From: CAZPRY01 sp964589175
GTDB lineage: Bacteria > Fidelibacterota > UBA2242
Assembly: GCA_964589175.1 (NCBI GenBank)
Contig: CAZPRY010000021.1
Coordinates: 1 to 64,000, forward strand
DNA length: 64,000 bases
Direction: 5' to 3'
Both the position numbers and the translations under genes were made by a program. Under the pieces are notes generated by a model. That model ran no database searches and was not told where the DNA came from. It saw only the letters and a list, made by a program, of their open reading frames with translations. Positions 8,035-17,895 of the stretch are shown here, piece by piece (the first letter of the stretch is position 1; each line of letters opens with the position of its first letter).

Positions 8035-10587
8035 ATGGAAAAAATAAAAATAGGGGATGTCTTCACAATTTCGGGTAATCAGATATCCCAGATTTATAAA
8101 AAAAATAAAATGTCCGTCCACCATCAGGGAATGTCCAAAACCCTGCAATTCCCGCATACCATTGCATTGCAGGGTGCGCCGACCTGTTCCATCGGTATTT
8201 CTCCCGAGGGTTTATACAATCGGCTGAATAATGCCGGCAGACTGATCCTGTTAAATCAAAATGCCATTCAGTTGGGTTCCGCACCGTTTGTGCGCATCGC
8301 TGCCGACCCGGATTTGGAAGATGAAAGAGATGAATATGTCATGCTCACTACCAAAGACCCCAAAATCGTCGAAGGACCCGATGATGTGCCGGCATTGAAA
8401 AATTATTATCATCCCGCGATCTCCGAGGAAAAGGTCACAATTTCTCTCGCCACGCCGTTGGCTGAAATGGCATTCAAACTGGGAAAAGTAACCGTAACTC
8501 GGCGCATGATTTCACCCTTGTTGTCCGGAAACGACCAGGCGCTTATTCCCATCGGAGTTGAAGAATTTGAGGTCGAGAATACATCGGACAAAGAACAGGA
8601 AATAACGCTGGTCGTTCCTGTACCTTCGCTGGTCAATCTCCAGGAAAAGGAATTAAAGCCAACGGATCAGGATACGGTTTATGTCTGCTCAGCTGCCGTA
8701 AAAGGTCATCTGCATGCCGCCTTCGATTCCGACGAGACCAAAGGCGTAGTCATGAGAAGTAAAGAGTGCCAGGATCGAATGGCGATCGCCGTGCCTGAAA
8801 TGAATGGGTTGGACATCGATACACATCCCAGTTTTTGCCTGAACCGGCTGAAGCAGGATCTGCTTTTGAATGAGGACGGCAGTTTTTATGAAAAGAGAGC
8901 CGTGATTCCGAATCAGGATTACGGCGCCGCCATCAGCCTTCATTTTACATTAGAACCAAAAGCGAGGCTGAAAATCCCGGTCGCCATTGCTCTGGACTTC
9001 CCGCAGCAGCGATTTATCGACGGCAAAGAATTTGAGCGCAAATATGTCAGGCATTTTAAAGATGCAGCGACCCGCGCTGTAGACATGGTGAAAATTGCCT
9101 TGGGTAATTATACTGACTGGCTGCATCGAACGCTAACCATTCAGAACAGAATATTTGAGTTGATCAGTAAAAGCCCTTCCTATAAAGATGATGTGGATGG
9201 CACCTTGCGGATCACCCGGCTGATCCTAAACGAATTCAGTTTCCCGTTGTCTAATGCCGCAGTCTGGATTGAAGATAAAAACGGTAATGAAACCGCCCGG
9301 TTCCTGGAGTGTTTCGATTACGCCTATATCAATCCCTCGGACGTGGACTGGTATTCCATGGTCATGCTGATTCTCTTTCCCAAGATCGAAGAAGAACTCT
9401 GTCAGAGTTTCATCAACTCGATTCAGGCAGAAGATCCAACCGAACGGTTTTATCATCTGCACGCCTCCTTCACGGAAGCCAGACAGCATTTTGAAGCCTA
9501 TCCCGAAGAATATGAAGACATCTCGCTGACCCAGATCAGAGATGCTTTTAAAGTGAAGGGCAGTGTGGCGCATGATTTAGGTGCTCTTCCGAAGGGTCAT
9601 GCCCTGCGCAACGTCAGCGATTATGCCTGGTACAATAACAACTACTGGATCGATCTTTTCCCGAAGCTGGCTACAAGAGTGCTGCGCAATGTGAAGTTCA
9701 CCGGGAATAGCGACTTTCTCAGGAAAAATTGGGAAACGCTTAAATTTGGTTTTGAACATTTGGAAGAACTTGACATGGACGGGGATGGTATTCCCGAGGG
9801 GAATCCCGATGAGGTCAAGAATACTTTTGACAACCTGACCCTGTTCGGTATCGATGCATACGATGTAACGATCTTCATGGCGGGTTGCCGGGCTATGATT
9901 AAAATGGCAGACATGATGAAAGACGCGCCGGCCAAAAAAGAATACGAGGAGATTTTTCAAAAAGTATCTGCGATATTCGAGAAATTGTGGAGAGATGAGA
10001 AGAACAGCAAAGGGCAGAGACTACAGTATTATGTCACCTGCTATGATCCTGAAACAGAAAATATCAACACCGATACCTGGGTTAATCAACTGGATGCCAT
10101 CTGGGCTTTGATTGCCATGGGGGAAGAACCCTTTATCTCTGACGATCGCGCCAGGAAAATTCTCAAAACCATTTATAATAATAACCGGACTCTCATGGGC
10201 TGGGCGATGTGCCGGACAGAGGAAGGGGGACCGGTCGAATCGGAACAGGGACAGGACGTCTATACGACATCCAATTATGTATTTGCCCAGCTGCTCGACT
10301 ATTATGGCTTGACCGAAGAGAGTAAAGAAGTGTATAAGGCCATGGATAAGGTGATCTTCCAGCATGCAAATTCATTGATCTCGCCGGATAACCTCAGGGC
10401 CGAGCTGGAACAGGAGAATGGTGAATCCACCCCGGAACCCCACTATATCGTAGCCGCTTATCCCAGGCCGGGCGCCGTCATGACGCAAATCGTGATCCAA
10501 TATATTAAAGAGATGCAGGAGCAGACGAAAAATACTCAGGTTGACTCCAAACAACTTAAGACCTTTGTGACTGCTTTAATGGAGTAA
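8035..10587 (+). CDS. GH116-type glycosidase (beta-glucosidase/beta-xylosidase family)
   Basis: The 850-residue protein has no signal peptide. The N-terminal half is beta-rich; the C-terminal half (about 370-840) is an (alpha/alpha)6-type barrel. Two motifs identify GH116: RFLECFDYAYINPSDVDWYS, containing the presumed nucleophile E425, and DMDGDGIPEGNPDEVKNTFD, whose last residue D599 matches the acid/base, followed by GIDAYDVTIFMAGCRAMIKMA. The usual N-terminal GH116 glycine-rich signature is not evident, so this is a divergent member. Known GH116 activities are beta-glucosidase, beta-xylosidase and N-acetylglucosaminidase; the neighbours favour xylosidase (inference). AGAGGAAAAG upstream of ATG 8035 is a good ribosome site. 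The gene follows the GxxExxY remnant and precedes the sugar symporter. Confidence 0.75.
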   Translation: MEKIKIGDVFTISGNQISQIYKKNKMSVHHQGMSKTLQFPHTIALQGAPTCSIGISPEGLYNRLNNAGRLILLNQNAIQLGSAPFVRIAADPDLEDERDEYVMLTTKDPKIVEGPDDVPALKNYYHPAISEEKVTISLATPLAEMAFKLGKVTVTRRMISPLLSGNDQALIPIGVEEFEVENTSDKEQEITLVVPVPSLVNLQEKELKPTDQDTVYVCSAAVKGHLHAAFDSDETKGVVMRSKECQDRMAIAVPEMNGLDIDTHPSFCLNRLKQDLLLNEDGSFYEKRAVIPNQDYGAAISLHFTLEPKARLKIPVAIALDFPQQRFIDGKEFERKYVRHFKDAATRAVDMVKIALGNYTDWLHRTLTIQNRIFELISKSPSYKDDVDGTLRITRLILNEFSFPLSNAAVWIEDKNGNETARFLECFDYAYINPSDVDWYSMVMLILFPKIEEELCQSFINSIQAEDPTERFYHLHASFTEARQHFEAYPEEYEDISLTQIRDAFKVKGSVAHDLGALPKGHALRNVSDYAWYNNNYWIDLFPKLATRVLRNVKFTGNSDFLRKNWETLKFGFEHLEELDMDGDGIPEGNPDEVKNTFDNLTLFGIDAYDVTIFMAGCRAMIKMADMMKDAPAKKEYEEIFQKVSAIFEKLWRDEKNSKGQRLQYYVTCYDPETENINTDTWVNQLDAIWALIAMGEEPFISDDRARKILKTIYNNNRTLMGWAMCRTEEGGPVESEQGQDVYTTSNYVFAQLLDYYGLTEESKEVYKAMDKVIFQHANSLISPDNLRAELEQENGESTPEPHYIVAAYPRPGAVMTQIVIQYIKEMQEQTKNTQVDSKQLKTFVTALME

Positions 10588-10663
10588 TGAAGTAAATATT
10601 GCGACCATTTGGAATAATGGATAAAAAGTGATTTAATAAAAACGTTAAACAGTTAGGGTACAT

Positions 10664-12061
10664 ATGAAAGAGAAAACAGGGATACTAACATTCAGCGAAA
10701 AAATCGGCTTCAGTTTGGGAGATACAGCCTCGAATCTGTTTTTTCAGACCTTTATCTTCTTTCTGCTTTTCTTCTATACGGATGTGTTTGGGATTCCCGC
10801 CTCAGCCGTGGCGACGATCTTTTTAGTCGGCCGGATTTGGGACGCGGTAAATGATCCGCTGATGGGCACAATTGCAGACCGTACCAACACGAAAATGGGT
10901 AAATTCCGTCCTTATATATTATATACGGCTCTGCCTTTTGGAATACTGGGTTTCATCATGTTCATCACGCCCGATTTCAGCACCCAGGGTAAGGTGATTT
11001 ACGCTTTCATTACTTACAACCTGATGATGATGGTTTATACGATCATCAACGTTCCCTATTCAGCCCTGATGGGTGTGATTTCACCTAATTCACAGGAACG
11101 CACGGTGGTATCTACCTTCCGTTTTGTAGCCGCATTTGTGGGACAGTTTATTGTTCAGTTTGCGGTCTTGAGATTAGTTACTGTTTTTGGGAAGGGCAAT
11201 GAAAATGCAGGCTGGCAATGGACAATGGCCGTGATGGCGGGATTGGCGGTAGTCCTGTGGCTGACGACTTTCGCCACGACCAGGGAACGTGTAAAACCCG
11301 TTAAAGAGCAAAGAAATCCTGTAAAACAGGACTTGGCTGACCTGCTTAAAAATATGCCCTGGATATTGATCGGATCGGCTACAATTTTTCAGCTACTCTT
11401 TAACGTGATCAAGGGCGGAAGTATCATGTACTATTTCAAGTACTTTGTGCAGGTTCAACAATTATCGTTGCTAGGAAAATCCTTTACTGCTTCATACCAG
11501 GCTCTGACATCAACATTCATGCTTGTGGGTACATTGGTTACCATTCTTGGTGCAGTGTTGACCAGTATTTTCAGCAAGAAATTTGGTAAATCGAGAAGTT
11601 ATTATGGATTTTTAGGGATTGCGGTCATATTCACCGCTCTATTTTTTATCCTGAAGCCTCAGGATGTCATTTTGATGTTTTTATTTCAGATTATTGCATC
11701 GTTTGCGATAGGCCCGGTTTCGGTATTACAGTGGGCTATCTATACCGATACGGCCGATTATTCCGAATGGAAAACCGGCCGCCGCGCTACAGCCCTGATC
11801 ATGGCCGTTTCATTATTTGCCCTGAAACTCGGCATTGCCCTGGGCGGCGCTATTTTGGCCTGGATTCTGGATGCTTATGGATTCGAGCCGAATGTAGCTC
11901 AGACAGCTACGAGTCTTACTGGAATTCGCCTGGTAATGAGTGTTTATCCCGCCATTGCCGGAATCATTGGTGTCATCTTGATGACTTTCTATCCTCTCAA
12001 TAATAAAATAATGGTTAAAATCGAAGAAGACCTGTCGGCCAGACGGCGCGAAATTGAGTAA
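10664..12061 (+). CDS. GPH-family sugar:cation symporter (MelB/XylP/YicJ type)
   Basis: The 465-residue, roughly 12-helix inner-membrane protein belongs to the glycoside-pentoside-hexuronide:cation symporter family. The diagnostic loop GRIWDAVNDPLMGTIADRT (about residues 47-65), with its conserved cation-site aspartates, is followed by KMGKFRPYIL and by PYSALMGVISPNSQERT. It would import xylosides or xylo-oligosaccharides from the periplasm in symport with Na+ or H+. It is the last gene of the + strand block, 76 bases after GH116. A weak CG-centred palindrome (10637-10650) lies in the gap but deviates from the operator consensus. Family is secure; substrate is inferred from neighbours. Confidence 0.88.
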   Translation: MKEKTGILTFSEKIGFSLGDTASNLFFQTFIFFLLFFYTDVFGIPASAVATIFLVGRIWDAVNDPLMGTIADRTNTKMGKFRPYILYTALPFGILGFIMFITPDFSTQGKVIYAFITYNLMMMVYTIINVPYSALMGVISPNSQERTVVSTFRFVAAFVGQFIVQFAVLRLVTVFGKGNENAGWQWTMAVMAGLAVVLWLTTFATTRERVKPVKEQRNPVKQDLADLLKNMPWILIGSATIFQLLFNVIKGGSIMYYFKYFVQVQQLSLLGKSFTASYQALTSTFMLVGTLVTILGAVLTSIFSKKFGKSRSYYGFLGIAVIFTALFFILKPQDVILMFLFQIIASFAIGPVSVLQWAIYTDTADYSEWKTGRRATALIMAVSLFALKLGIALGGAILAWILDAYGFEPNVAQTATSLTGIRLVMSVYPAIAGIIGVILMTFYPLNNKIMVKIEEDLSARRREIE

Positions 12062-12422
12062 AATTTGTTCAAGTGTATTGGAAACAGATTCGAGAGAAAA
12101 CGGTTCTTTAATAAATAACACTTCCTCGAAAGCAGACATGCATTAGCGCCTCGACTCATCCTCCTTCCCCTACTCTTGCGGGGGTAGGGGTGGAGGGTGA
12201 ATCAAACGTTTCAATGGCTAAGCCCGCATTTCGTACGCTGCGCTGCAAATCAAAAAGTAAACCCACAAATCTCATCTATTCTTACGAGAATATTTTAGGA
12301 TATTTTACTGGCCGGATGCGGAATAACATGAACAATCAGGTAAAGCAAACTTGCCCGGAACTGGTTTTGGTAGTCACTGGCGTTGTGAAATTGAAGACTG
12401 AAAACCACACCCGTTCAGTTTG
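12062..12422. other. Convergent intergenic region
   Basis: It lies between the ends of the + strand symporter and the - strand GH10. It holds the palindrome described at 12157-12199, and ATCAAACGTTTCAA at 12201-12214, which resembles the LacI operator but sits between convergent gene ends. No gene with family resemblance is seen. Confidence 0.5.
12157..12199. repeat. Intergenic palindrome (REP-like hairpin)
   Basis: The left arm catcctccttcccctac (12157-12173) pairs with gtaggggtggagggtg (12184-12199) with one bulge and a ten-base loop. The arms are C/T- and G/A-rich, unlike flanking DNA, and the element lies between convergent genes. It could be a dispersed REP-like repeat or could help end transcription on both strands; there is no T run. 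Copy number elsewhere in the genome cannot be seen here. Confidence 0.45.
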
Positions 12423-13997
12423 CTATTTGATTACGATCATCCTTTTCGTTTCTTCAAAATCGCCGGCGTTGATTTTATAGAAATAGGTCCCCGAGTTCAA
12501 ACCGTCTGCGCTAAAATGAACTGTGTGTTTGCCGGCCGGCATCTTCCGGTTAACCAATGTTTTTATTTGACGACCCATCAGATCGTAAATTTGCAGCCTG
12601 ACAAAACTCGCAGTCTCAATTGAATAGTCGATAGTTGTTGTCGGATTGAACGGATTGGGATAATTCTGGGATAATTTATAAGCGTTTGGTATTTCTTTAT
12701 TCTCATCGATGGCAGTGAAAGTCGTTCCGGTAACAAAAGCCGCCAGGTCCGAATAATCGCTTTCGCCATATTCATTTATCGCGCTGACATGCCAGTAGAT
12801 GACCTTACCTGCGCCTAAAATCTCTGACTGAAAAAGCGTGTCCGACACGGTCGTATCGACAATCGTTGATGTGAATATACTCTTAGTCGAAACCTGTAAG
12901 TGGTAAGACGTCGCTTCATCTGATGGATACCATGTAAAAAGAGGATTTTGCGCAACATCGTCTAATCCAACCGGATAAGAAAGAAGTGGCGGCTGGGGCG
13001 GCAGGGGTGTTGAAACGTATTCAATCAACCATTCTAAAGCGGGCCGCGGTCTTCTGGTATATTTCAGCAAATAGGCATTCCTCTGCCACATATCGTCTTC
13101 CACATACCCCCATAGCGTTATACCCTTCACGCTGGGATTTTCCCAGAAAATGGGAAAATAGGTCTGGTAATTCTCCATCTGTAAGTCATCATCTTCTTCA
13201 TTAATATCGAATTCCGTGATATAAACGGGCAAACCGGTAGCGGTCAGCCGGTTCAGATTACTTTCTATGGTGGGAATGGAATAAGTATAGCCGGAACCCT
13301 TGAATTCAAAATAATGCCCCTGGATGCCGATGCCATCAATAAGTTCTCTTTCTTGTAAAAGATTAATGATTTCCAGATAAGTATTAGTATTGCTACCGGA
13401 ATGCAGGATATTGAAGTCATTGATTAAAAGTTTGGCACTATCAGGCATATATTGACGGGCTAATTCAAATGCAGTGATTACCCAATCCCAGCCGGTTTCA
13501 CCATCACCGCCTAAAGCTTGTTTATAATTTGCTCTATCATCAGTTCCATCAGGAGGATTGTGGCCAAGCAACGGTTCATTGACTACATCTACAAAATCCA
13601 TTTTCGGATATCGCTCACCTACAAGTTGGAACCACTCTTCAATCTCTTCTCGCTGCGAAGCGGAATCCAGATCCGAAATCCAGGATGGTTGCTGGCTACC
13701 CCAGACCAAAGTATGGTGCTTGTAGAGAATGCCTTTAGTGCGCGCCATATTGTAAATATTATCCAACTGCGACCAGGAATAGAAATTCCGACTGTATTCC
13801 ACACTACCCCATTTGCCGGCATTTCCCGGAGTCACCTGGTTCCAGTAAGTAGTGTAATTGGAGTAAATCGTATTACCGAGACAATTGCCTACAAATTTAT
13901 CCATTCCTTCGGCCATCTGACCAAACAGCGGATTCAAGATTCCAGTAACTAAAAGCAAACCGCTTAATAAAACGGCAAACAGATTGATTCTTTTCAT
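12423..13997 (-). CDS. Secreted GH10 xylanase with sorting tail
   Basis: The 524-residue endo-xylanase has a signal peptide (MKRINLFAVLLSGLLLVTG, cleavage near FGQ 25-27). The GH10 domain spans about 30-330: HHTLVWGSQQPSW, acid/base VDVVNEP (E141), nucleophile YITEFDI (E262). A fibronectin-III-like linker (about 335-430) follows, then a C-terminal sorting domain opening with LSQNYPNPFNP and ending KRMIVIK. I chose the start at 13997, which gives a clean signal peptide; an in-frame ATG at 14021 and one further upstream would only extend the basic N-terminus. The catalytic domain closely resembles the second head of the two-domain protein at 17896-21141 and is unlike the cytoplasmic one at 844. 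It is the last gene of the long - strand run. Confidence 0.92.
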   Translation of the reverse strand: MKRINLFAVLLSGLLLVTGILNPLFGQMAEGMDKFVGNCLGNTIYSNYTTYWNQVTPGNAGKWGSVEYSRNFYSWSQLDNIYNMARTKGILYKHHTLVWGSQQPSWISDLDSASQREEIEEWFQLVGERYPKMDFVDVVNEPLLGHNPPDGTDDRANYKQALGGDGETGWDWVITAFELARQYMPDSAKLLINDFNILHSGSNTNTYLEIINLLQERELIDGIGIQGHYFEFKGSGYTYSIPTIESNLNRLTATGLPVYITEFDINEEDDDLQMENYQTYFPIFWENPSVKGITLWGYVEDDMWQRNAYLLKYTRRPRPALEWLIEYVSTPLPPQPPLLSYPVGLDDVAQNPLFTWYPSDEATSYHLQVSTKSIFTSTIVDTTVSDTLFQSEILGAGKVIYWHVSAINEYGESDYSDLAAFVTGTTFTAIDENKEIPNAYKLSQNYPNPFNPTTTIDYSIETASFVRLQIYDLMGRQIKTLVNRKMPAGKHTVHFSADGLNSGTYFYKINAGDFEETKRMIVIK

Positions 13998-14022
13998 TGG
14001 ATTGGTCCGTTTCCTCTTCATT

Positions 14023-15945
14023 TTATTCGGCCGGGAAAGCTCCGACATGTTTGTTATTATCGCGTTTTTCTCTCAATAAATTAGCAATTATTGCCGGCAA
14101 TTCCAGGCCGCTTTCCAGGGCTGGAAAGCCCGGCAGCAAGCGGTAATTTTTAAGTTCGATGCTTTGGAATAAGGGCCCGTTATACTCAGGTAAATACCGG
14201 CTATTGGCGGAGAATCGCGTCTGGATTTTCCGGAAATCATCCAGCGATTCGCAGGCAATCCGGCATTGTTCATTCTTGATGGGACTCCACCAGATTAGCG
14301 GCCGGCTGGCCTGTTTACATTCCTGAACATAAACATTGTAATCCATAGATTTTAGTTGCGGTTCATTCTCCTGATTGCAGAGTGTTGGAGGTTGCCAGAT
14401 ATATAACAACGGGCGTGTAAAATCCGCATCGCCGTACATCAGATTATTGACAAAAACGTGTCCTTCCCGCTCGTCCACGTCGGGACCGGTGGAAGGGTGC
14501 CAGCCGAAATGGTCTCCGGCAGCGCTTCGGGCATTGCGGGCGATGCAGGCGGTACTGTTGACAAATGTATTATTGTAAATATGGACATCCGAACTGTTGA
14601 GCACCCAAAGACCGTGGTCGCAGTTTACAAATACATTTCCGGCGCAAATTGCGCCTTTGGAGATTTCGAAGAAAAATCCATTGTCACTCGGCCAGGGTTG
14701 TTCAATCGAAAAATCGCTATTATTGTTACCGACGCCCTCAATCCAATTATTAGTGAAAACACCATCCACATTACCGACATCGTACCAGATACCGTTTGAA
14801 TAAGGAAGGTCGATGACCAAATTGTCATTGCAGGTTACCCGGTAACTTTGATTGAATATCTTCACAGCTGCCGGGTAGTACCCGGTAATTCTTTCGATGT
14901 TATTCCGGGTTAAAATGTTTTTCTCCAAAAGCACATCGGAGGAGGCGATTATGTAAATACCCTCCGTGCTGGTATCGCTGATTTTACAATTCCGAATCGT
15001 CAGGTTATCGCCGATAAAGTAACCGGCTACTCTTGAACAGAAAGTGATTGTACAATGCTCCAGAGTAGTACCGACAACATCTTTGCCATGATCGGCTTCA
15101 TTGGACAGACCCTGCGGGTAATAGCCTTCGATTTCAAAGGCGCGATAAGCGTACTGGGTGAAAGTGATTCCCCGGATCACCGGTCCTTTCTTATCGGTAA
15201 CTTTTCCATGAATGTTTTTCGTCGTTCGGATAATTGCCGCATCAAAAGCGGTGATTTCCACCAGGCGGTTTGTCGGATCGACGCCGATGTAAACCACACC
15301 GGCGTCATAGTCGATGTAATAGGTATCCTCATCCACTTCGCCTTCCCAGCCGACGGCCTGTAAGAATTTGCCATCCACGAACACCATGTCGTTGTTAAAA
15401 CGATACTGTGGGGTCTTTTTCCCTTCTCTGTGACGCCGCCACCAGTCATCCGGTTTGGAGGGAAACAGGCGCGACCAGGAAGTGGTCCACAATCCATTTC
15501 CCAGATCCATCCAATTCGTCGCGATATAAGTTCCTTTTATAATAGGTAGTTCATCTTGATAAGGCTGGATCGTAACGCCTTGATTCAGAATCAGATTTCC
15601 GGTTCGGTAAGTCCCGCCCCGCAGGATAATGGCATCGCCGGTTTTGACGCGTTCGATAGCGGCTTCCAGGGTGGTTGGTGCGCTTAGTGCTTCACCGCTT
15701 CGGTCGGCTTGTCCGTCGACTGCGACATAATAGATTTTACCGGCCCCCATTGGCAGCGAATACGTTTGCCGAATCGGACCGTACGGTCCGCCGGATGGTT
15801 CTGCCGTCACAGTTATAAAACCCGTGCATAGACAGAGCAGAAAACAGCCGATATAAAACCGCGCGTTTTCTCTCTTTCTTATCGCATCTGATCGGGCCTG
15901 AATTTGTGAAACGTAACTGCTTTTTTCAATGTGATTTGATGTCAT
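14023..15945 (-). CDS. Secreted right-handed parallel beta-helix protein, no sorting tail
   Basis: The 640-residue protein has an unusually long basic N-terminus before a hydrophobic segment (FYIGCFLLCLCTGFITVTA, about residues 30-48). It then opens with a DUF1565-like strand-turn region (KIYYVAVDGQADRSG, DAIILRGGTYRTGNL) and has repeating pectate-lyase-like coils (CTITFCSRVAGYFIGDNLTI, NCKISDTSTEGIYI, VLLEKNILTRNN, HIYNNTFVNS). This fold is typical of polysaccharide lyases, some glycosidases and binding proteins; no family catalytic motif was recognised. The C-terminus (RDNNKHVGAFPAE) has no NYPNPFNP domain, in contrast with most neighbours, so it is probably periplasmic or exported differently. 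ATG 15945 is preferred over the GTG at 15954 because AAAGGTG is well spaced from it. Confidence 0.75.
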   Translation of the reverse strand: MTSNHIEKSSYVSQIQARSDAIRKRENARFYIGCFLLCLCTGFITVTAEPSGGPYGPIRQTYSLPMGAGKIYYVAVDGQADRSGEALSAPTTLEAAIERVKTGDAIILRGGTYRTGNLILNQGVTIQPYQDELPIIKGTYIATNWMDLGNGLWTTSWSRLFPSKPDDWWRRHREGKKTPQYRFNNDMVFVDGKFLQAVGWEGEVDEDTYYIDYDAGVVYIGVDPTNRLVEITAFDAAIIRTTKNIHGKVTDKKGPVIRGITFTQYAYRAFEIEGYYPQGLSNEADHGKDVVGTTLEHCTITFCSRVAGYFIGDNLTIRNCKISDTSTEGIYIIASSDVLLEKNILTRNNIERITGYYPAAVKIFNQSYRVTCNDNLVIDLPYSNGIWYDVGNVDGVFTNNWIEGVGNNNSDFSIEQPWPSDNGFFFEISKGAICAGNVFVNCDHGLWVLNSSDVHIYNNTFVNSTACIARNARSAAGDHFGWHPSTGPDVDEREGHVFVNNLMYGDADFTRPLLYIWQPPTLCNQENEPQLKSMDYNVYVQECKQASRPLIWWSPIKNEQCRIACESLDDFRKIQTRFSANSRYLPEYNGPLFQSIELKNYRLLPGFPALESGLELPAIIANLLREKRDNNKHVGAFPAE

Positions 15946-16036
15946 TTTATTCACCTTTCATAGGATGGCTTTAAAATCGATTGCTCTTTCCGATAGTAGT
16001 CTGTAAATGTCCGGCGTGCATCTTTCTATGCTGCTA

Positions 16037-17857
16037 TCATTTCAGCAATACAAATTTTTTTGTTTCCAGAAAATTCCCGGTTTTCAATTGATACAGATAT
16101 ATCCCTCCGGCTAAACTACTAGCATTAAACTTTATCGAATGATTCCCGGCTGGTTTGACACCTTCGAAAATTGTCGCCACTTCATGCCCAAGCAGGTCGT
16201 AGACCTTTATACTCAAGTGACTGGTTAGCGGTAACTGGTAACGAATCTTCGTCATTGGGTTGAAGGGATTGGGGTAATTCTGATTTAGACCGAAACATTC
16301 AGGCATTCCTAGACCAGACTGTTCCTGTATTTCAACAGTACTATCAGGATGAATACCATTCTCCAACCAGAAAGAAATATCAGCCCGTTCGTCGTCTGCC
16401 TGCGCTTTCCATTGAGCATATTCCTGCGGAAACCAGTGATACAGATCGCCCAGCGGAAAACCACCCAATCCGGCGTTTAAAAGTGTGTCATTGGTATAAG
16501 CCAGATTCTCAACTAATGGCCAACGATACTGAGCGGAATATTCGGGATGCCAGGCCCATAATGAATCACAGCACGCCCACCATTTTTCATCCAGGAACCA
16601 TTTAAGTGAAGCCGTATCGGTGGGAGCCAGAATGAAATCCGGATCGGTTGAGTCATAGAGACCGGTTGCGTTCATATAAGGGAATGAATCGGACTCGAAG
16701 AAGGCCAGTGTTTTAGGGCTTAGCATTGGTTGCGGAATAGGGATCAGGTCTTCCTGACCAGTGTTATGAAGTTCCTGTGCATATGGATTATTAGCCATCC
16801 AGTCAACCAGCCAATCCTCAATAAAATAACTGTTGTGCGCAAACAGGATACGGCGATCCTGCTCCGTAAAAGGAACTTCAAATTTGAAAGTACTGATACT
16901 GTCTATCCGGATGGTGCCCCCATTGGGATCACAATCATCTCCTATGTAAGCAGGAATTTCCCCCATCATATATCCATTTACCCACAACGAGTTTGTCACC
17001 GACATCTTATACCACCAACCCGATTCCAAACTATACATGATAACATTCAGAAAGGTACAGTGATTGAAACGAACATTATCGGCATAATTGCCACTTTCCT
17101 GCTGGTAAACATATCCGATATTCGCAAATGTACAGTTTTCAAACATGATGTTATCCGTGTGAAACCCGGGTACATCAAAGGGAAAAGAAACGGCCCGGCC
17201 GTAATATCTAAAATGCCGATCAACGCAGTTACGGAAATAGCAGTTCCTGAACACACCATTGAAATGTTTACTCCTCACGCAGATCACTCCGGAAGCTGTG
17301 ACATTAGGACAGGGCATGAAGTCGAAAATACAGTTATCAAAAGTACCATAATCCGGTGTATCTCCCGACAGACCCGTGGTGTCGCCGTCGAACACAATCG
17401 GTGTCCCGGTCTGAACGCCAGCCGTGTCTCCAAAATAGACCCAGATATTCTTCATTTCCAGGTCGCCGTTGACTTTTATCAGAAAATCTTTCTTCAGACT
17501 ACCGCTGGCTGACCAGAGGATCTGCGGCGGGGCGGTTTCCCGGGTCATTCCCGGTTCGGGTGCAATTATGGTCAACGTCTCACCTATCGGAACAGTAATC
17601 GTACGGTTAATGATATAGCGGCTGTTCGGATTCAGATCAAATACGGTGCTGGAAAGCTTTCCCGACGAAATCGCCGCCTCAACCGCATTGTTTAAATTGC
17701 CTTCACCGGGTGGAACGTCGCCGGTGACACCTACCGTATCAGTCTGAGCCAATAATTGTAAGGTGAAGATGGTCCAAATTGTAACATAGACCAACAACAC
17801 GAAAGCCCGGTCTGGTTTGCCAGACCGATTGGGCGAATTTTGGAGGTCTCTCATCAT
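16037..17857 (-). CDS. Secreted parallel beta-helix protein with sorting tail, paralogue A
   Basis: The 606-residue exported protein has a signal sequence around FVLLVYVTIWTIFTLQLLAQ, a conserved opening (LNNAVEAAISSGKLSSTVFD), then beta-helix coils rich in FENCTF, FRNCYFRNC and FNHCTFLNV. A unique C-terminal segment (NLAYTNDTLLNAGLGGFPLG, then ADDERADISFWLENG) and a sorting domain from LNQNYPNPFNP to KKFVLLK follow. It is paralogous along its whole length to 36387-38276. Catalytic function is unknown; beta-helix folds in a xylan locus may be lyases, esterases or binders. Start ATG 17857 follows GTGGGGGAT, and an upstream in-frame GTG at 17869 is less likely. It lies 38 bases downstream of the double GH10. 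Confidence 0.78.
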   Translation of the reverse strand: MMRDLQNSPNRSGKPDRAFVLLVYVTIWTIFTLQLLAQTDTVGVTGDVPPGEGNLNNAVEAAISSGKLSSTVFDLNPNSRYIINRTITVPIGETLTIIAPEPGMTRETAPPQILWSASGSLKKDFLIKVNGDLEMKNIWVYFGDTAGVQTGTPIVFDGDTTGLSGDTPDYGTFDNCIFDFMPCPNVTASGVICVRSKHFNGVFRNCYFRNCVDRHFRYYGRAVSFPFDVPGFHTDNIMFENCTFANIGYVYQQESGNYADNVRFNHCTFLNVIMYSLESGWWYKMSVTNSLWVNGYMMGEIPAYIGDDCDPNGGTIRIDSISTFKFEVPFTEQDRRILFAHNSYFIEDWLVDWMANNPYAQELHNTGQEDLIPIPQPMLSPKTLAFFESDSFPYMNATGLYDSTDPDFILAPTDTASLKWFLDEKWWACCDSLWAWHPEYSAQYRWPLVENLAYTNDTLLNAGLGGFPLGDLYHWFPQEYAQWKAQADDERADISFWLENGIHPDSTVEIQEQSGLGMPECFGLNQNYPNPFNPMTKIRYQLPLTSHLSIKVYDLLGHEVATIFEGVKPAGNHSIKFNASSLAGGIYLYQLKTGNFLETKKFVLLK

Positions 17858-17895
17858 ACGATCCCCCACTTGTTTTCTTTAATAATGCGACAGCA

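Noticed and set aside
10637..10650. CG-centred palindrome before the GPH symporter
   Set aside because: TAAAAACGTTAAAC lacks the TTGAA/TTCAA half-sites of the other operators and no promoter was seen around it.
12201..12214. LacI operator-like ATCAAACGTTTCAA
   Set aside because: It lies between convergent gene ends with no promoter boxes or downstream start, so a regulatory role is unlikely.
12190..12480. 96-codon + strand frame between the convergent genes
   Set aside because: It runs from the hairpin into the antisense of the GH10 tail and has no family match or ribosome site.
14458..14799. 113-codon + strand frame inside the beta-helix gene
   Set aside because: Antisense shadow of a supported coding region; residue composition is not protein-like.
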